From: Komarekiella delphini-convector SJRDD-AB1
GTDB taxonomy: Bacteria > Cyanobacteriota > Cyanobacteriia > Cyanobacteriales > Nostocaceae
DNA: 64,000 nt
Reading direction: 5' to 3'
NCBI RefSeq assembly: GCF_014831675.1
Contig: NZ_VJXY01000007.1
Span: forward strand, 62,001 to 126,000
Numbering within the stretch: position 1 is the first letter of the stretch; the number at the start of each line of letters is the position of its first letter. Shown one piece after another: positions 16,923-27,024 of the stretch. The position numbers were made by a program, and so were the translations under genes. Under the pieces are notes generated by a model. That model was not told where the DNA came from and did no database searches. It was given only the letters and a program-made list of their open reading frames with translations.

Positions 16923-19556
16923 ATGGTTCGAGAGCTTGAACGAAAACGCCAAAGTGCAAAGTTTCCAGAAACCGCCCCTGCTGCCAATCCTGTTTTTTTC
17001 AGAACTTACAGCCGCCGTACAGCGGCAGGGTTGAGAGAAACATGGGATGAGGTATGCGATCGCACCCTAACAGGTTTAATCAAGTTGGGGAAATTACGCC
17101 CAGAAGAAGTTGCCATATTAGATCTGATGCAACGAAACTTGAAAGCTTTACCTAGTGGGCGCTGGTTATGGGTTGGTGGTACAAACTGGATAACTAAGCC
17201 CAAGAACTTTTCTGGGGCTTATAATTGCACCTCTACTAATCTAGAAGACTGGAGTGCCTTCGGATTGATGATGGATTTGGCAATGATGGGCTGTGGTACT
17301 GGAGCCATCCTAGAACCACAATATATTAACCAGTTGCCACCCATCCGCAATCACCTAAATGTCACTGTACAAGGTGAAATCGGTAGCACGCCTAAACAAA
17401 TGCGTCGTGAATATACTCAAACCCGTATAGAAGGCAACAGCGTCACTATTCACGTGGGAGATAGCCGTGAAGGTTGGGTTGAATCATATCAAACCCTATT
17501 GGAACTCTCTACTGATGAACGATTTGCCAAAGTAGAAACGCAAAATTTTGCGTCTGTACAAGTATTAGTCGATATCAGCGACGTACGCAAAGCAGGAGAA
17601 ACTCTTAACGGCTTTGGAGGAGTTGCTAATCCTGTTAAATTGCCTGGACTTTATCAGCGTTGTGCATCCATTCTCAATAAAGCTGTAGGTAGACAATTAA
17701 ATTCAGTTGAATGCTGTCTGTTAATTGACCAAGCTGCTGTAACAATTGTTGCAGGAAATATTAGAAGAAGTGCAGGGATGCGTCAATTTACGGCTGACGA
17801 CCAACAAGCAGCCATTGCTAAAGATAACTTATGGCAGCAGGATGAAAACGGTAACTGGCGAATTGATCCAGAGCGTGATGCTCTAAGGATGGCAAATCAT
17901 ACTAGAGTTTTTCACCGCAAACCGACATTAGAAGAATGTCTGAATGCTGTCCGCAAACAATATTACAGCGGTGAGGGAGCAATTCAATGGGCTGGTGAAG
18001 CTGTAGCTAGAGCGAACATTGATTTGCTGTCAACCTCTGACTTAAAAACTGATTTCTTGAAATCTTACGAACAAGGAACAGCAAAACAATGGTTACAGGA
18101 ACGCTATCCTCAGCTTGATGCTAATGAACTAGAACATCGTTTGGCTCGTTATGGGCTAAATCCGTGTGGTAAGTAATTTTGCCTCACGTTAAACACCGGA
18201 GAAAATCGGTGAACCCTGCGATTGGGAATACCGAGGTAATCAGAGAGATTAAAGCACCTTTGACACCGTACAGACTAGAGAGTGAACCTTTTTACAATTT
18301 CAAATAGATGTTAATTGTAAAAAGAATATAATCTGGGTTTTACTCCCGTTTTTAACAACGGCTCCACGAGTCTCCGGCTACTAATGATACTTTTAATCTT
18401 TAGTAGAAAATATAGTCGGATCTACGGGGAATTAAGAACTCGTAGAACTAGAGGATAAAAAGCCTCTAGGATAACAAAAATGGAAATTATCGGCAGTAAC
18501 TTCCACTGCAATTTGTCAGAAGTCCACCTAAATCAAATAGATCCATATAACTATAAAGAACAAGAGGAAGCTTTCACTGCTGGAGCATTATCTGTAGCAG
18601 CACTTTTGAATCACAAATTCTTAGAACCTCGCTATCAATACAGCCGTGATTTAGACCCAATTGTAGGGGTTTCTTTCACAGGTTTATTTGATTTCTTTGT
18701 CCATGCTTTTGGCGTTGATTGGCTGCGCTGGTGGGCCGAAGGAAGACCTGCAACTGAACAAGGATTAGCGTTTAAGCACCAAGAAGAGAAATATTTAAGT
18801 TCTTGGAGAGATATTGTACATCGGGTGGTTTGGGATTACTGCGATCGCCACAATCTTAAACGTCCAAATCGCTGCACCACAGTCCAACCTAGTGGTACTA
18901 AAGCTTTATTAACTAATGCTAGTTCTGGATGGCATCCTCCCAAAGCCCAAAGATTTATCCGGCGGATTACTTTTGGGAAAAATGACCCAGTAGCCTTAGC
19001 TTGTATTGACTATGGTTATAATGTCATTCCCTCTCAATCTGACAAAGATGAACAAGGCAATTTACTCAACGACCCCTTTGATCCACGAGTGAGCGAATGG
19101 TTAGTAGAAATCCCTGTTTCTGTACCTTGGGCTGATTTATCTGGTGCTGATGAAGTTGATGTTTCTCAGTTTTCAGTCTTAGCTCAATTTGATTTTGTTC
19201 TCCAAGTTCAGCGCTGGTACGTTACCCATAATACATCGGCTACTTTAGAACTGCGCTCTGATGAAATTGAACCATTAGGACAGCAAATATACGAAGCCAT
19301 TCAAAATGATGAAGGATATATTTCCGCCGCTCTTTTAGCCCGTTTTGATGACTTGCAATCATTCCCACGTTTACCGTTTGAACCAATAGATAAAATTACC
19401 TACGAACGTTTGATTCAAGAAGTAAAAGCACGGCGCAAAACAGATGATTTCTGTGCTGTATTAAGCCGCTATGACTTAGGTGAATTATCAGAAGCGGGCC
19501 CTAGTGGTTGTGATTCTGACAAGTGTATGTTTCCCGATCAGCAACCAAGCTCATAA
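16923..19556 (+). CDS. nrdJ: Adenosylcobalamin-dependent ribonucleoside-triphosphate reductase (class II), split by group I intron
   Basis: Exons 16923-18170 and 18483-19556 join to a 773-residue monomeric class II enzyme that reduces ribonucleotides using coenzyme B12. Exon 1 has SGAYNCTSTN (Cys ~102, one of the redox pair) and ends at ...GLNPCG. Exon 2 begins EIIGSNFHCNLSEV, so splicing restores NPCGE, with the thiyl-radical Cys (~415) and catalytic Glu (~417). The C-terminal GCDSDKC shuttle pair (~759 and 764) is present. Unspliced RNA would stop at a TAA six bases into the intron. A terminator follows at 19605. The intact second exon argues for a functional gene. Confidence 0.93.
18171..18482 (+). 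ncRNA. Self-splicing group I intron in nrdJ (312 nt)
   Basis: The boundaries come from the protein reading frame and from RNA features. Exon 1 ends with U (18170) and the intron ends with G (18482). P1 forms between exon CGTGTGGT (18163-18170) and the guide GCCTCACG (18181-18188), with a U.G wobble at the splice site and one U-U mismatch. A P2-like hairpin is CACCG/CGGTG near 18192-18211. P7 is GACTA (18273-18277, in CAGACTAGAG) with TAGTC (18413-18417, in TATAGTCGG), the standard R and S elements. No homing endonuclease is encoded. Confidence 0.93.
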
Positions 19557-19604
19557 GGTAAACTAACTATCAACTTAGGATAGATACTTATCATTACAAT
19601 AAAC

Positions 19605-19642
19605 AGCAGTGGTTTGAGCCGAAGTTTAACCACTGCTTTTTT
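19605..19642 (+). terminator. Intrinsic terminator of nrdJ
   Basis: A perfect 10-bp stem AGCAGTGGTT (19605-19614) / AACCACTGCT (19628-19637) with a 13-base loop is followed by a T-run. It lies about 50 bases downstream of the nrdJ stop. Confidence 0.88.
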
Positions 19643-19664
19643 ATTACGGAGTTTTATGGGTAAT

Positions 19665-19772
19665 GTTAAGCTCATCCCACCCCTAGAAGAGGATGGGATA
19701 ACACGAAAGACTGTTGACTGTTGACGGTTAACTGTTAACAGTCAACAGCCTAAAAAGGCGTCTTTCATCCCA
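19665..19772. repeat. 108-bp dispersed repeat, copy A
   Basis: This element opens GTTAAGCTCATCC, passes through GATGGGATAACACGAAAGAC and a block of ACTGTTG-type heptamers, and ends GGCGTCTTTCAT. An inverted copy lies at 35206-35311. The heptamer block is the most variable part. It fills most of the gap between nrdJ and the next small gene. Confidence 0.8.
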
Positions 19773-19863
19773 TCCCCCTTGTGACATTCAACCGTACAGC
19801 GCTAGACACGTTACGATCAGTTAAAAAGTGATAATTTTTTACGACAGCGCTAGGAGAATCTTA

Positions 19864-20082
19864 ATGTTCATTGATGAATTGTCACCTATATTTCGAGAAT
19901 TGACTCAGCATCCAGTTTCGTTTCTGGGTGGGTTCTTCTCTGGTGTACTTCGACTTAACCTTGCAGACGATCCCGTTAAAGGTTGGCTGGATCAACAAAT
20001 CCGCTCCAACAGTTACACCATTGCCATAACTGAGGCACATAATGGCAAAGCCAGTGGCCCTCAGCAGATTTCAATTGACTAA
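19864..20082 (+). CDS. Conserved small hypothetical protein
   Basis: A 72-residue protein with the start FIDELSPIFRELTQHPVSFLGGFFSGVLRLNL, then DDPVKGWLDQQ. A short hydrophobic segment (~17-30) could be membrane-associated or a core helix. The pattern looks like a real conserved cyanobacterial protein, but I cannot name a family. ATG 19864 is preceded by AGGAG (19852-19856). A GC-rich stem-loop follows 20 bases after the stop. Confidence 0.6.
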   Translation: MFIDELSPIFRELTQHPVSFLGGFFSGVLRLNLADDPVKGWLDQQIRSNSYTIAITEAHNGKASGPQQISID

Positions 20083-20102
20083 TGTTTAGGTAATGATATC
20101 CT

Positions 20103-20125
20103 CCCGCGTCACAATTAGACGCGGG
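20103..20125 (+). terminator. Stem-loop terminator-like element
   Basis: A perfect 8-bp stem CCCGCGTC / GACGCGGG with a 7-base loop lies 20 bases after the stop at 20082. No clear T-run follows, so termination is inferred from position. Confidence 0.55.
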
Positions 20126-20540
20126 ATTACCCAAGTTACGCCTAGGTTCCCTATTTATCAAGCTCTTGATTTTCTTAAATCAGTTGGGCGTTATTAGCAG
20201 TATTTATGAAAACTACGATGAAAATAATATGAGACTATATGTTTAAACGTGATGAGAGTTTGTAAAATCTCATACTTTGAAAAACGTCACAATCAGTTAT
20301 TATATGAGCGTACGCGTAAGTTTAGCACGGGCAGTTGCTTCACTGAAGAAATCTCAGCAAAGCACTACCTCCAGATAGCATATTTAATTGTAAATAATGT
20401 CGCCTGACTTGATTGGTTAGTCTTCCACAACATTCACGAATGGCGAATGCTGTAGAGGAAATTATGCAATATTTGCAATTTTATTAAATCTGTTTTGCCG
20501 CTGAACTAATCGCTCTTTGTTGACAATTACGTGATCTCAC
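20126..20540. other. Upstream region of the RRM gene
   Basis: A 415-base gap without a supported gene. RRM genes of filamentous cyanobacteria often carry long, cold-responsive leaders, so part of this may be transcribed leader; that is inference. I see no strong hairpin or RNA gene in it. Confidence 0.35.
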
Positions 20541-20825
20541 ATGACTATTTACGTTGGAAACCTCTCCTACAGTGCTACCGAAGCAGACTTAAGAGCCGTA
20601 TTTGCAGACTACGGCGAGGTCAAAAGAGTTGTCTTGCCTACTGATCGCGAAACAGGTAGGATGCGTGGCTTTGCCTTTGTTGAAATGAATGATGATGCCC
20701 AAGAAGATGCAGCTATCACCGAGTTAGATGGTGCAGAGTGGATGGGTCGTCAACTCAGAGTCAATAAAGCCAAACCGCGAGAAGATAACCGAAGAGGTGG
20801 TTGGGGCAAAAAGCCAGAGTTTTAA
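20541..20825 (+). CDS. RNA-binding protein, single RRM domain (Rbp family)
   Basis: A 94-residue protein made of one RNA recognition motif: RNP-2 is IYVGNL (residues 3-8) and RNP-1 is RGFAFVEM (~42-49). A short Arg/Gly-containing tail follows (REDNRRGGWGKKPEF). Cyanobacterial Rbp proteins bind RNA in the cytosol, some are cold-induced, and some help target thylakoid-protein mRNAs. The short glycine tail places it with the Rbp family, but which member cannot be told. Confidence 0.92.
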   Translation: MTIYVGNLSYSATEADLRAVFADYGEVKRVVLPTDRETGRMRGFAFVEMNDDAQEDAAITELDGAEWMGRQLRVNKAKPREDNRRGGWGKKPEF

Positions 20826-20923
20826 CAAACACGAATATTTATAATAGCAAATTGTTTTCTAGTTACGCAATACAATGTCGTTGAAATTTACTAGAAACAA
20901 TGCAAAATCAAGCAACCTGATAA

Positions 20924-21127
20924 AATTACGCCCGACTAGTTGCGATCGCCAAACACATATCACAACTAGTTGGATTTTCCGATGACAGAGTAAAATATCT
21001 CAGTATATCTACTAAAAAAGTATTTCCTATTGGTGGTGTCTATCCTTACAAAACAATCAAGCCAAACATTAAGCTTCGGCATTTTTATGCTTGGGAAATA
21101 GAAGCCGCCAAATATTCATTTCTTTAG
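20924..21127 (+). pseudogene. Decayed coding remnant (no start codon)
   Basis: Between the RRM gene and fbp, one frame is open for 67 codons after a TAA at 20921 and ends at TAG 21125-21127. It reads LVAIAKHISQLVGFSDDRVK, then KVFPIGGVYPYKTI and ends WEIEAAKYSFL, which looks like genuine protein. No ATG, GTG or TTG start is available in this frame. I do not recognise the parent family. It is probably the 3' remnant of a lost gene. Confidence 0.35.
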
Positions 21128-21245
21128 TTTATCTAAAATCACATCTAAGTTAGAGACTTACCTTTCTAAGATAGAGGCAGCAACCATAAATTGCCACGCA
21201 AAAAGACCACCCAACTAACAGCCCATCGTTAGAGAGAATACAAAA

Positions 21246-22295
21246 ATGGCTAAAGCGCCAGAATCTTTAGATTTGTTGATCAACGATCCTACAGATAAAG
21301 CCCTAGATCGTGATTGTACAACCTTATCCCGTCACGTCTTACAGCAACTTCAGAGTTTTTCACCAGATGCACAAGATTTAAGTGCATTGATGAATCGGAT
21401 CGCCCTAGCTGGTAAACTGGTTGCTCGTCGCCTCAGTCGCGCTGGTTTAATGGAAGGCGTTCTCGGCTTTACTGGGGAAGTAAATGTGCAAGGAGAATCC
21501 GTCAAAAAGATGGATGTCTATGCCAACGACGTATTTATCTCGGTGTTTAAGCAAAGCGGCTTAGTCTGTCGCTTAGCTTCCGAGGAAATGGAAAACCCCT
21601 ACTACATACCAGAAAATTGCCCAATTGGTCGCTATACCCTACTGTATGACCCAATTGACGGTTCATCCAACACTGATACTAATCTGAGTTTAGGTTCCAT
21701 CTTTGCCATTCGGCAACAAGAAGGAAACGATAGCGATGGCAAGGCGACTGACCTACTCACCGACGGACGCAAGCAAATTGCTGCTGGATACATACTATAT
21801 GGCCCCAGCACGATGCTGGTCTATACTATTGGTAGAGGGGTTCATTCGTTTACCCTTGACCCCAGCTTAGGGGAGTTTATTCTCACAGAAGAAAATATTC
21901 GGATTCCCAACCACGGTTCTGTTTACAGCGTAAACGAAGGGAATTTCTGGCAGTGGGAAGAATCAATCCGGGAATATATTCGTTACGTTCATCGCACAGA
22001 GGGCTATACCGCTCGTTACAGTGGGGCGATGGTGAGCGACATTCATAGAATTTTGGTTCAAGGCGGTGTGTTTCTGTACCCAGGCACAATTCAAAAACCA
22101 GAAGGTAAATTGCGCTTGTTGTATGAAACTGCTCCTTTAGCCTTGTTGATTGAGCAAGCAGGTGGTCGCGCCACTACAGGACTGGTAGATATTCTAGACG
22201 TAGTACCGAAAAAACTGCATCAGCGCACGCCTCTAATTATTGGTAGTAAAGAGGATGTCGCAAAGGTGGAGTCTTTTATTCAAAACGGTCACTAA
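21246..22295 (+). CDS. fbp: Fructose-1,6-bisphosphatase, class I
   Basis: A 349-residue class I FBPase, which hydrolyses fructose 1,6-bisphosphate to fructose 6-phosphate in gluconeogenesis and the Calvin cycle. The metal/phosphate motif [13 protein letters not shown] (~135-147), the [14 protein letters not shown] strand, [24 protein letters not shown] and the C-terminal [10 protein letters not shown] are all present. It is the first gene of the fbp, tal, zwf, opcA order known from Nostoc. A hairpin 50 bases downstream partly separates it from tal. Confidence 0.95.
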   Translation: MAKAPESLDLLINDPTDKALDRDCTTLSRHVLQQLQSFSPDAQDLSALMNRIALAGKLVARRLSRAGLMEGVLGFTGEVNVQGESVKKMDVYANDVFISVFKQSGLVCRLASEEMENPYYIPENCPIGRYTLLYDPIDGSSNTDTNLSLGSIFAIRQQEGNDSDGKATDLLTDGRKQIAAGYILYGPSTMLVYTIGRGVHSFTLDPSLGEFILTEENIRIPNHGSVYSVNEGNFWQWEESIREYIRYVHRTEGYTARYSGAMVSDIHRILVQGGVFLYPGTIQKPEGKLRLLYETAPLALLIEQAGGRATTGLVDILDVVPKKLHQRTPLIIGSKEDVAKVESFIQNGH

Positions 22296-22344
22296 TACAA
22301 AGTAAAAAGCAGAAGGCGCAGATGCTTGACGGTGTATAGTTTTT

Positions 22345-22385
22345 GTCTATTTTTAACGTCGGTTTTTCCGCCGTCAAAAATAGAC
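22345..22385 (+). terminator. Large stem-loop between fbp and tal
   Basis: GTCTATTTTT (22345-22354) pairs perfectly with AAAAATAGAC (22376-22385), with internal CGTC/GACGG-type pairing. It lies 50 bases after the fbp stop and may terminate or attenuate read-through into tal. The remainder of this 335-base gap should hold the tal promoter; no gene is seen in it. Confidence 0.6.
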
Positions 22386-22630
22386 GGGGGTGGAAAGATT
22401 GTCAAAGATGCATCTGGTGTAAGTCAGTAATTAGAAAATTAATCATGGCATTTTGTGGTTGGAATGCAGAATAGCACTTTAATGAATGTGAATTAAAGAT
22501 TACCTCAGCTGGTCGATGCAATAAGTGATTGGCAACGTCAGAATTCAAGAGTTACCGTCAACTAACATTTTGATGGGTTTTGCTTGCCTTCACTTGGAAA
22601 CATCATTAACAGGAGTGAAAAACAAGAGCT

Positions 22631-23776
22631 ATGGCAACCAATCATCTACTAGAGATTAAACAATACGGTCAAAGTATCTGGATGGATAATTTGAGCCGTG
22701 ACATCATCCAATCAGGCGAACTCAAAGACCTGGTTGAAAATCAAGGAATCTGTGGAATTACCTCCAATCCAGCCATCTTTGAAAAAGCGATCGCTGGTAA
22801 CGTAATTTATGATGCCGATATTGAAGCCGGAGTTCGCGCTGGCTTACCAACATACAAAATTTACGAATCGCTAGCTTTTGCAGATATCCGCAGTGCTTGT
22901 GATATATTACACCCTGTATATGAAGCCTCGAATGGACTCGATGGTTACGTGAGCATAGAAGTACCACCCACTATCGCTCATGATACTCAAGCCACAATAA
23001 ACGAAGCCCGACGTTATTTCCAAGAAATTGGTCGGGAAAATCTGATGATTAAAATTCCTGGTACTGAGGCTGGTTTACCAGCAGTAGAACAGGTAATAGC
23101 CGAAGGCATGAATGTCAATGTCACGCTGTTGTTTTCTGTAGATAGTTACATTAACACAGCTTGGGCTTATATTCGTGGCTTAGAAAAACGGGTGGCTGAG
23201 GGTAAAGACATCAGCAACATTGCTTCAGTAGCTAGTTTCTTCCTCAGTCGGATTGATAGCAACATTGACGCCAAAATTGATGATAAATTGAAAAAAGGCG
23301 TTGATGATATTGCCGTAGAAGCAAAGCTAAAAGCTGTCAAAGGGAAAGTAGCGATCGCAAACGCGAAGATTGCTTATCAAGAATACAAGAAAATTGTTAA
23401 CAGCGATCGCTGGCAAGCCTTGGCAGCAAAAGGGGCAAAAGTCCAACGGCTACTTTGGGCAAGTACCAGCACCAAAGACCCCAACTACAACGACGTGATG
23501 TATGTCGATGAGTTGATTGGCCCAGATACAGTTAACACCCTACCACCCGCGACAATTACAGCTTGCGCTGATCACTGCGATGTAGCTAATCGCGTGGAAA
23601 CGAACGTAGAAGAAGCTTACACGCTGCTGGAAAACCTTAAAGATCCCGACATCAATATTGATCTCGGTAAAGTGATGGACGAACTACTTGTTGAAGGAAT
23701 TGACAAGTTTGTCAAGCCCTTTCAATCCTTGATGAACTCTTTAGAAGAAAAAATCAAGGTATTGTCACCAGTGTAG
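22631..23776 (+). CDS. tal: Transaldolase
   Basis: A 381-residue transaldolase, transferring a dihydroxyacetone unit between sugar phosphates in the pentose phosphate pathway. Visible features: QSIWMDNLSRDII, GICGITSNPAIFEKAI, the Schiff-base lysine in ENLMIKIPGTEAGLPA, VNVTLLFSVDSYI and the C-terminal LLWASTSTKDPNYND. It belongs to the long bacterial form. An AGGAG ribosome site (22611-22615) precedes ATG 22631. It is followed by zwf after a 119-base heptamer-repeat spacer. Confidence 0.95.
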   Translation: MATNHLLEIKQYGQSIWMDNLSRDIIQSGELKDLVENQGICGITSNPAIFEKAIAGNVIYDADIEAGVRAGLPTYKIYESLAFADIRSACDILHPVYEASNGLDGYVSIEVPPTIAHDTQATINEARRYFQEIGRENLMIKIPGTEAGLPAVEQVIAEGMNVNVTLLFSVDSYINTAWAYIRGLEKRVAEGKDISNIASVASFFLSRIDSNIDAKIDDKLKKGVDDIAVEAKLKAVKGKVAIANAKIAYQEYKKIVNSDRWQALAAKGAKVQRLLWASTSTKDPNYNDVMYVDELIGPDTVNTLPPATITACADHCDVANRVETNVEEAYTLLENLKDPDINIDLGKVMDELLVEGIDKFVKPFQSLMNSLEEKIKVLSPV

Positions 23777-23784
23777 GATCTGGG

Positions 23785-23892
23785 GACTAGGGACTACGGA
23801 CTGGGGACTGGGGAAGAGTTTTCCCAATCCCCAGTCCCCAATCCCCAGTCCCCAATCCCAAATCTCAAATCCCAAATCCCAAATCCCAAACT
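23785..23892. repeat. Heptamer repeat array between tal and zwf
   Basis: GGGGACT-type units (23785-23815), a hairpin centre GGGAAGAGTTTTCCC, then complementary AGTCCCCA and AATCCCA units fill the spacer. The array reads into the zwf start. The same family recurs at 26925-27024, inside cobB, and inside nirA. Confidence 0.85.
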
Positions 23893-23895
23893 TCT

Positions 23896-25425
23896 ATGGT
23901 CAGTCTGCTAGAAAATCCCCTGCGCGTTGGCCTGCAACAGCAAGGGATGCCCGAACCCCAGATTATAGTCATCTTTGGAGCTTCTGGTGATCTTACCTGG
24001 CGCAAACTAGTGCCAGCACTTTATAAATTGCGGCGGGAACGGCGCATTCCACCAGAAACCACCATTGTCGGTGTAGCACGTCGAGAGTGGAGCCACGACT
24101 ACTTCCGCGAACAGATGCAAAAGGGCATGGAAGAAGCCCATGCTAGTGTCGATCTAGGGGAACTGTGGCAAGATTTCTCTCAAGGTCTGTTCTACTGTCC
24201 TGGAGACATAGACAATCCTGAAGGCTACCAGAAACTAAAAAACCTTTTGAGCGAATTAGATGAGAAACGGGGTACACGTGGGAACCGAATGTTCTACCTG
24301 TCCGTGGCTCCTAACTTCTTTCCTGAAGCCATCAAGCAATTAGGTACAGCAGGGATGCTGGACGATCCGTATAAGCATCGTCTGGTAATTGAAAAACCCT
24401 TTGGTCGAGATTTGGCTTCTGCTCAGAGTCTTAACCAAGTGGTACAGAAATTCTGCAAAGAAAATCAAGTATACCGTATTGACCACTACTTAGGTAAAGA
24501 GACAGTTCAAAATCTGCTCGTATTCCGCTTTGCCAATGCGATTTTTGAACCCTTGTGGAATCGTCGTTTTGTTGACCACGTTCAAATTACCGTAGCAGAA
24601 ACCGTGGGAGTGGAAGACCGGGCTGGTTACTATGAAAAAGCCGGTGCACTGCGGGATATGTTGCAAAACCATCTGATGCAGCTTTATTGCTTAACTGCAA
24701 TGGAGCCACCCAACGCAATGGACGCCGACAGCATCCGCACAGAAAAAGTGAAAGCACTCCAAGCTACCCGTCTTGCTGATGTTCATAATCTGTCACGTTC
24801 AGCAGTCCGTGGTCAGTATAGTGCTGGCTGGATGAAGGGTCAACCAGTGCCAGGATATCGTACAGAACCAGGAGTTGATCCCAATTCGTCAACACCCACC
24901 TATGTAGCGATGAAGTTTCTGGTTGATAACTGGCGCTGGCAAGGTGTTCCCTTTTACCTACGAACCGGGAAGCGGATGCCGAAAAAAGTAAGTGAAATTT
25001 CGATCCACTTCCGCGAAGTTCCCTCTCGGATGTTTCAATCCGCCGCGCAGCAAGCAAACGCCAATATTTTGGCGATGCGGATTCAGCCAAATGAGGGTAT
25101 TTCTCTACGCTTTGATGTGAAAATGCCTGGGGCCGAATTCCGCACTCGTTCCGTTGACATGGACTTTAGTTATGGTTCCTTTGGCATCCAAGCAACTTCT
25201 GATGCCTACGATCGCCTGTTTCTTGATTGTATGATGGGTGATCAAACATTGTTCACACGGGCAGACGAAGTGGAAGCAGCCTGGCAGGTAGTCACTCCAG
25301 CCCTTTCCGTTTGGGATGCCCCCGCAGATCCCACTTCCATTCCCCAGTACGAAGCCGGAACTTGGGAACCAGCGGAAGCAGAATTCTTAATTAATCAAGA
25401 TGGTCGTCGCTGGCGCAGACTGTAA
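23896..25425 (+). CDS. zwf: Glucose-6-phosphate 1-dehydrogenase
   Basis: A 509-residue G6PDH, the NADP-dependent entry step of the oxidative pentose phosphate pathway and the main source of reductant in heterocysts and in the dark. The nucleotide-binding [16 protein letters not shown] (~28-43), the active-site [15 protein letters not shown] (~194-208) and EKPFGRD are present. It lies between tal and its effector opcA on the same strand, the standard cyanobacterial arrangement. In related strains this cluster responds to nitrogen status. Confidence 0.97.
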   Translation: MVSLLENPLRVGLQQQGMPEPQIIVIFGASGDLTWRKLVPALYKLRRERRIPPETTIVGVARREWSHDYFREQMQKGMEEAHASVDLGELWQDFSQGLFYCPGDIDNPEGYQKLKNLLSELDEKRGTRGNRMFYLSVAPNFFPEAIKQLGTAGMLDDPYKHRLVIEKPFGRDLASAQSLNQVVQKFCKENQVYRIDHYLGKETVQNLLVFRFANAIFEPLWNRRFVDHVQITVAETVGVEDRAGYYEKAGALRDMLQNHLMQLYCLTAMEPPNAMDADSIRTEKVKALQATRLADVHNLSRSAVRGQYSAGWMKGQPVPGYRTEPGVDPNSSTPTYVAMKFLVDNWRWQGVPFYLRTGKRMPKKVSEISIHFREVPSRMFQSAAQQANANILAMRIQPNEGISLRFDVKMPGAEFRTRSVDMDFSYGSFGIQATSDAYDRLFLDCMMGDQTLFTRADEVEAAWQVVTPALSVWDAPADPTSIPQYEAGTWEPAEAEFLINQDGRRWRRL

Positions 25426-25431
25426 AAATTA

Positions 25432-25508
25432 GTCATGAGTCATTAGTCACTTGTCATTTGTTTTTACTAATGACTAATGACTGATGACTAATGACAGATA
25501 ACAAATGA
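25432..25508. repeat. Heptamer repeats between zwf and opcA
   Basis: Units of the TAGTCAT / TAATGAC type, in both orientations around a Tn centre, form a long hairpin. They are the STRR type and carry no gene. Confidence 0.75.
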
Positions 25509-25526
25509 CAAAACCCACAATTTGCT

Positions 25527-26891
25527 ATGACTCCCCAAGCTCCTACCATTTTTTCACTCCAAGCACCGAAGGATATTTCGCTCTCAGAAATAGACGCGGA
25601 ACTTAATCAAATTTGGCAAAGCTACGGCATCACCGGTGAAGACGGTGGGCTTCCGGCTGCTACTCGAGCCACGACATTTACCTTAGTTGTTTACGAACCA
25701 GAAGAAACCCAGTATCTACTAGCTGCTTTGGGTTTTTACAACGGCCCGATTGATGGGATTTTAGGGCCGCAAATGGACACAGCACTGCGACAAGTCCAGA
25801 AAAAATATGGAGTGCCGGAAACTGGCACAGCAACGCCTGAAACCCTAGCCGTATTACGGGAAGAATTTTCCAAACGTCAGGGAGGGGCTACAGGAGATAA
25901 TGGTGGTGGTACTTATAGCTTAAATGCTGCAAGCCCCAGAATTGCCGATGAGATCGCCCTTCGCAACCCTTGCCGCATCATTGCCTTATTTCCAATTGCT
26001 GGGGAAGATGAAGGGGTCAAAGCTCAAGTTTCTGCCTATTGCCCCATCCAAAAACAATCATCAAGTACACTTATCTGTTGTGAATATATAACTCTTAGTG
26101 GCACTGCTGCTGCTTTAGAACGCATAGGTGGGATGATTCCGGCATTGTTGATTGGTGGCTTGCCGAAGTTTCTCTGGTGGAAGGCAACACCAGACCCTAA
26201 CAACCCTCTATTCAAACGACTAGCAGCAGTCTGCAATAATGTAATTGTAGATTCTTGCAACTTTAACGAGCCAGAAAGCGATTTACTCAGCCTGCAAGAG
26301 TTGGTAGAGATTGGCGTTCCTCTGGCTGACCTCAACTGGCGTCGTCTTTCATCATGGCAAGAGCTAACTGCTGAAGCATACGACTCACCCCACCGTCGCG
26401 CAGCTCTGAAAGAAATTGACAGAGTAACAATTGATTACGAAAAAGGCAACCCTGCTCAAGCTTTGCTTTTTTTGGGTTGGCTGGCGAGTCGGTTGGAATG
26501 GCAGCCAGTTTCTTACCAAAAGGAAAGCGGAGATTATGACATAACTCGAATTCGCTTCGTGGCCCAAGATCAACGACAAGTAGAAGCCGAGTTAGCAGGA
26601 GTCCCGGTTGCTGATGTCGGTCAGATTATGGGCGACTTGATTGCCTTGCGCCTCAGTTCAACAAATCCCCAGGCAGACTGTGGTACAGTAATCTGCTCGG
26701 AAACTGGTGGTTGTATGCGGATGGAAACACACGGCGGTGCTCAATCCGCAGGTCTATTTCAACAAGTAAGTTCACTTTCGGAACAAAAGGCGGAAGCCTT
26801 GCTGAGTCAGCAAGTACAACGCTGGGGTCGTGAGTCACTTTTTGAAGAAAGCCTTGCAGTGACAGCGAAGATTCTCAAACTGGATAATTAA
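25527..26891 (+). CDS. opcA: Glucose-6-phosphate dehydrogenase assembly/allosteric protein OpcA
   Basis: A 454-residue OpcA, the redox-sensitive activator of G6PDH in cyanobacteria. A peptidoglycan-binding-like helical module sits at ~62-112 (LLAALGFYNGPIDGILGPQMDTALR), followed by the OpcA core, with IGGMIPALLIGGLPKFLWWKATPDP and VIVDSCNF. Cysteines are present for thioredoxin control. It follows zwf by 101 bases of TAATGAC-type heptamer repeats. Confidence 0.95.
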   Translation: MTPQAPTIFSLQAPKDISLSEIDAELNQIWQSYGITGEDGGLPAATRATTFTLVVYEPEETQYLLAALGFYNGPIDGILGPQMDTALRQVQKKYGVPETGTATPETLAVLREEFSKRQGGATGDNGGGTYSLNAASPRIADEIALRNPCRIIALFPIAGEDEGVKAQVSAYCPIQKQSSSTLICCEYITLSGTAAALERIGGMIPALLIGGLPKFLWWKATPDPNNPLFKRLAAVCNNVIVDSCNFNEPESDLLSLQELVEIGVPLADLNWRRLSSWQELTAEAYDSPHRRAALKEIDRVTIDYEKGNPAQALLFLGWLASRLEWQPVSYQKESGDYDITRIRFVAQDQRQVEAELAGVPVADVGQIMGDLIALRLSSTNPQADCGTVICSETGGCMRMETHGGAQSAGLFQQVSSLSEQKAEALLSQQVQRWGRESLFEESLAVTAKILKLDN

Positions 26892-26919
26892 ATGATGTAA
26901 TGAGGACTGAGGATTAGGG

Positions 26920-27022
26920 ACTATGGACTGGGGACTAGGGATTAGGACTAGTCCTGGGAACTAAATTCTTCCCAATTCCCAGTACCCAATCCCCAGTACC
27001 CAGTACCCAATACCCGATACCC
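26920..27022. repeat. Heptamer repeats upstream of cobB
   Basis: The array has GGACTGG / GGGACTA units, a hairpin centre GGGAACTAAATTCTTCCC, and AGTACCC / AATACCC units running up to the cobB start. The centre is nearly identical to one inside cobB at about 27345-27365, which points to local copying. Confidence 0.8.
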
Positions 27023-27024
27023 CT

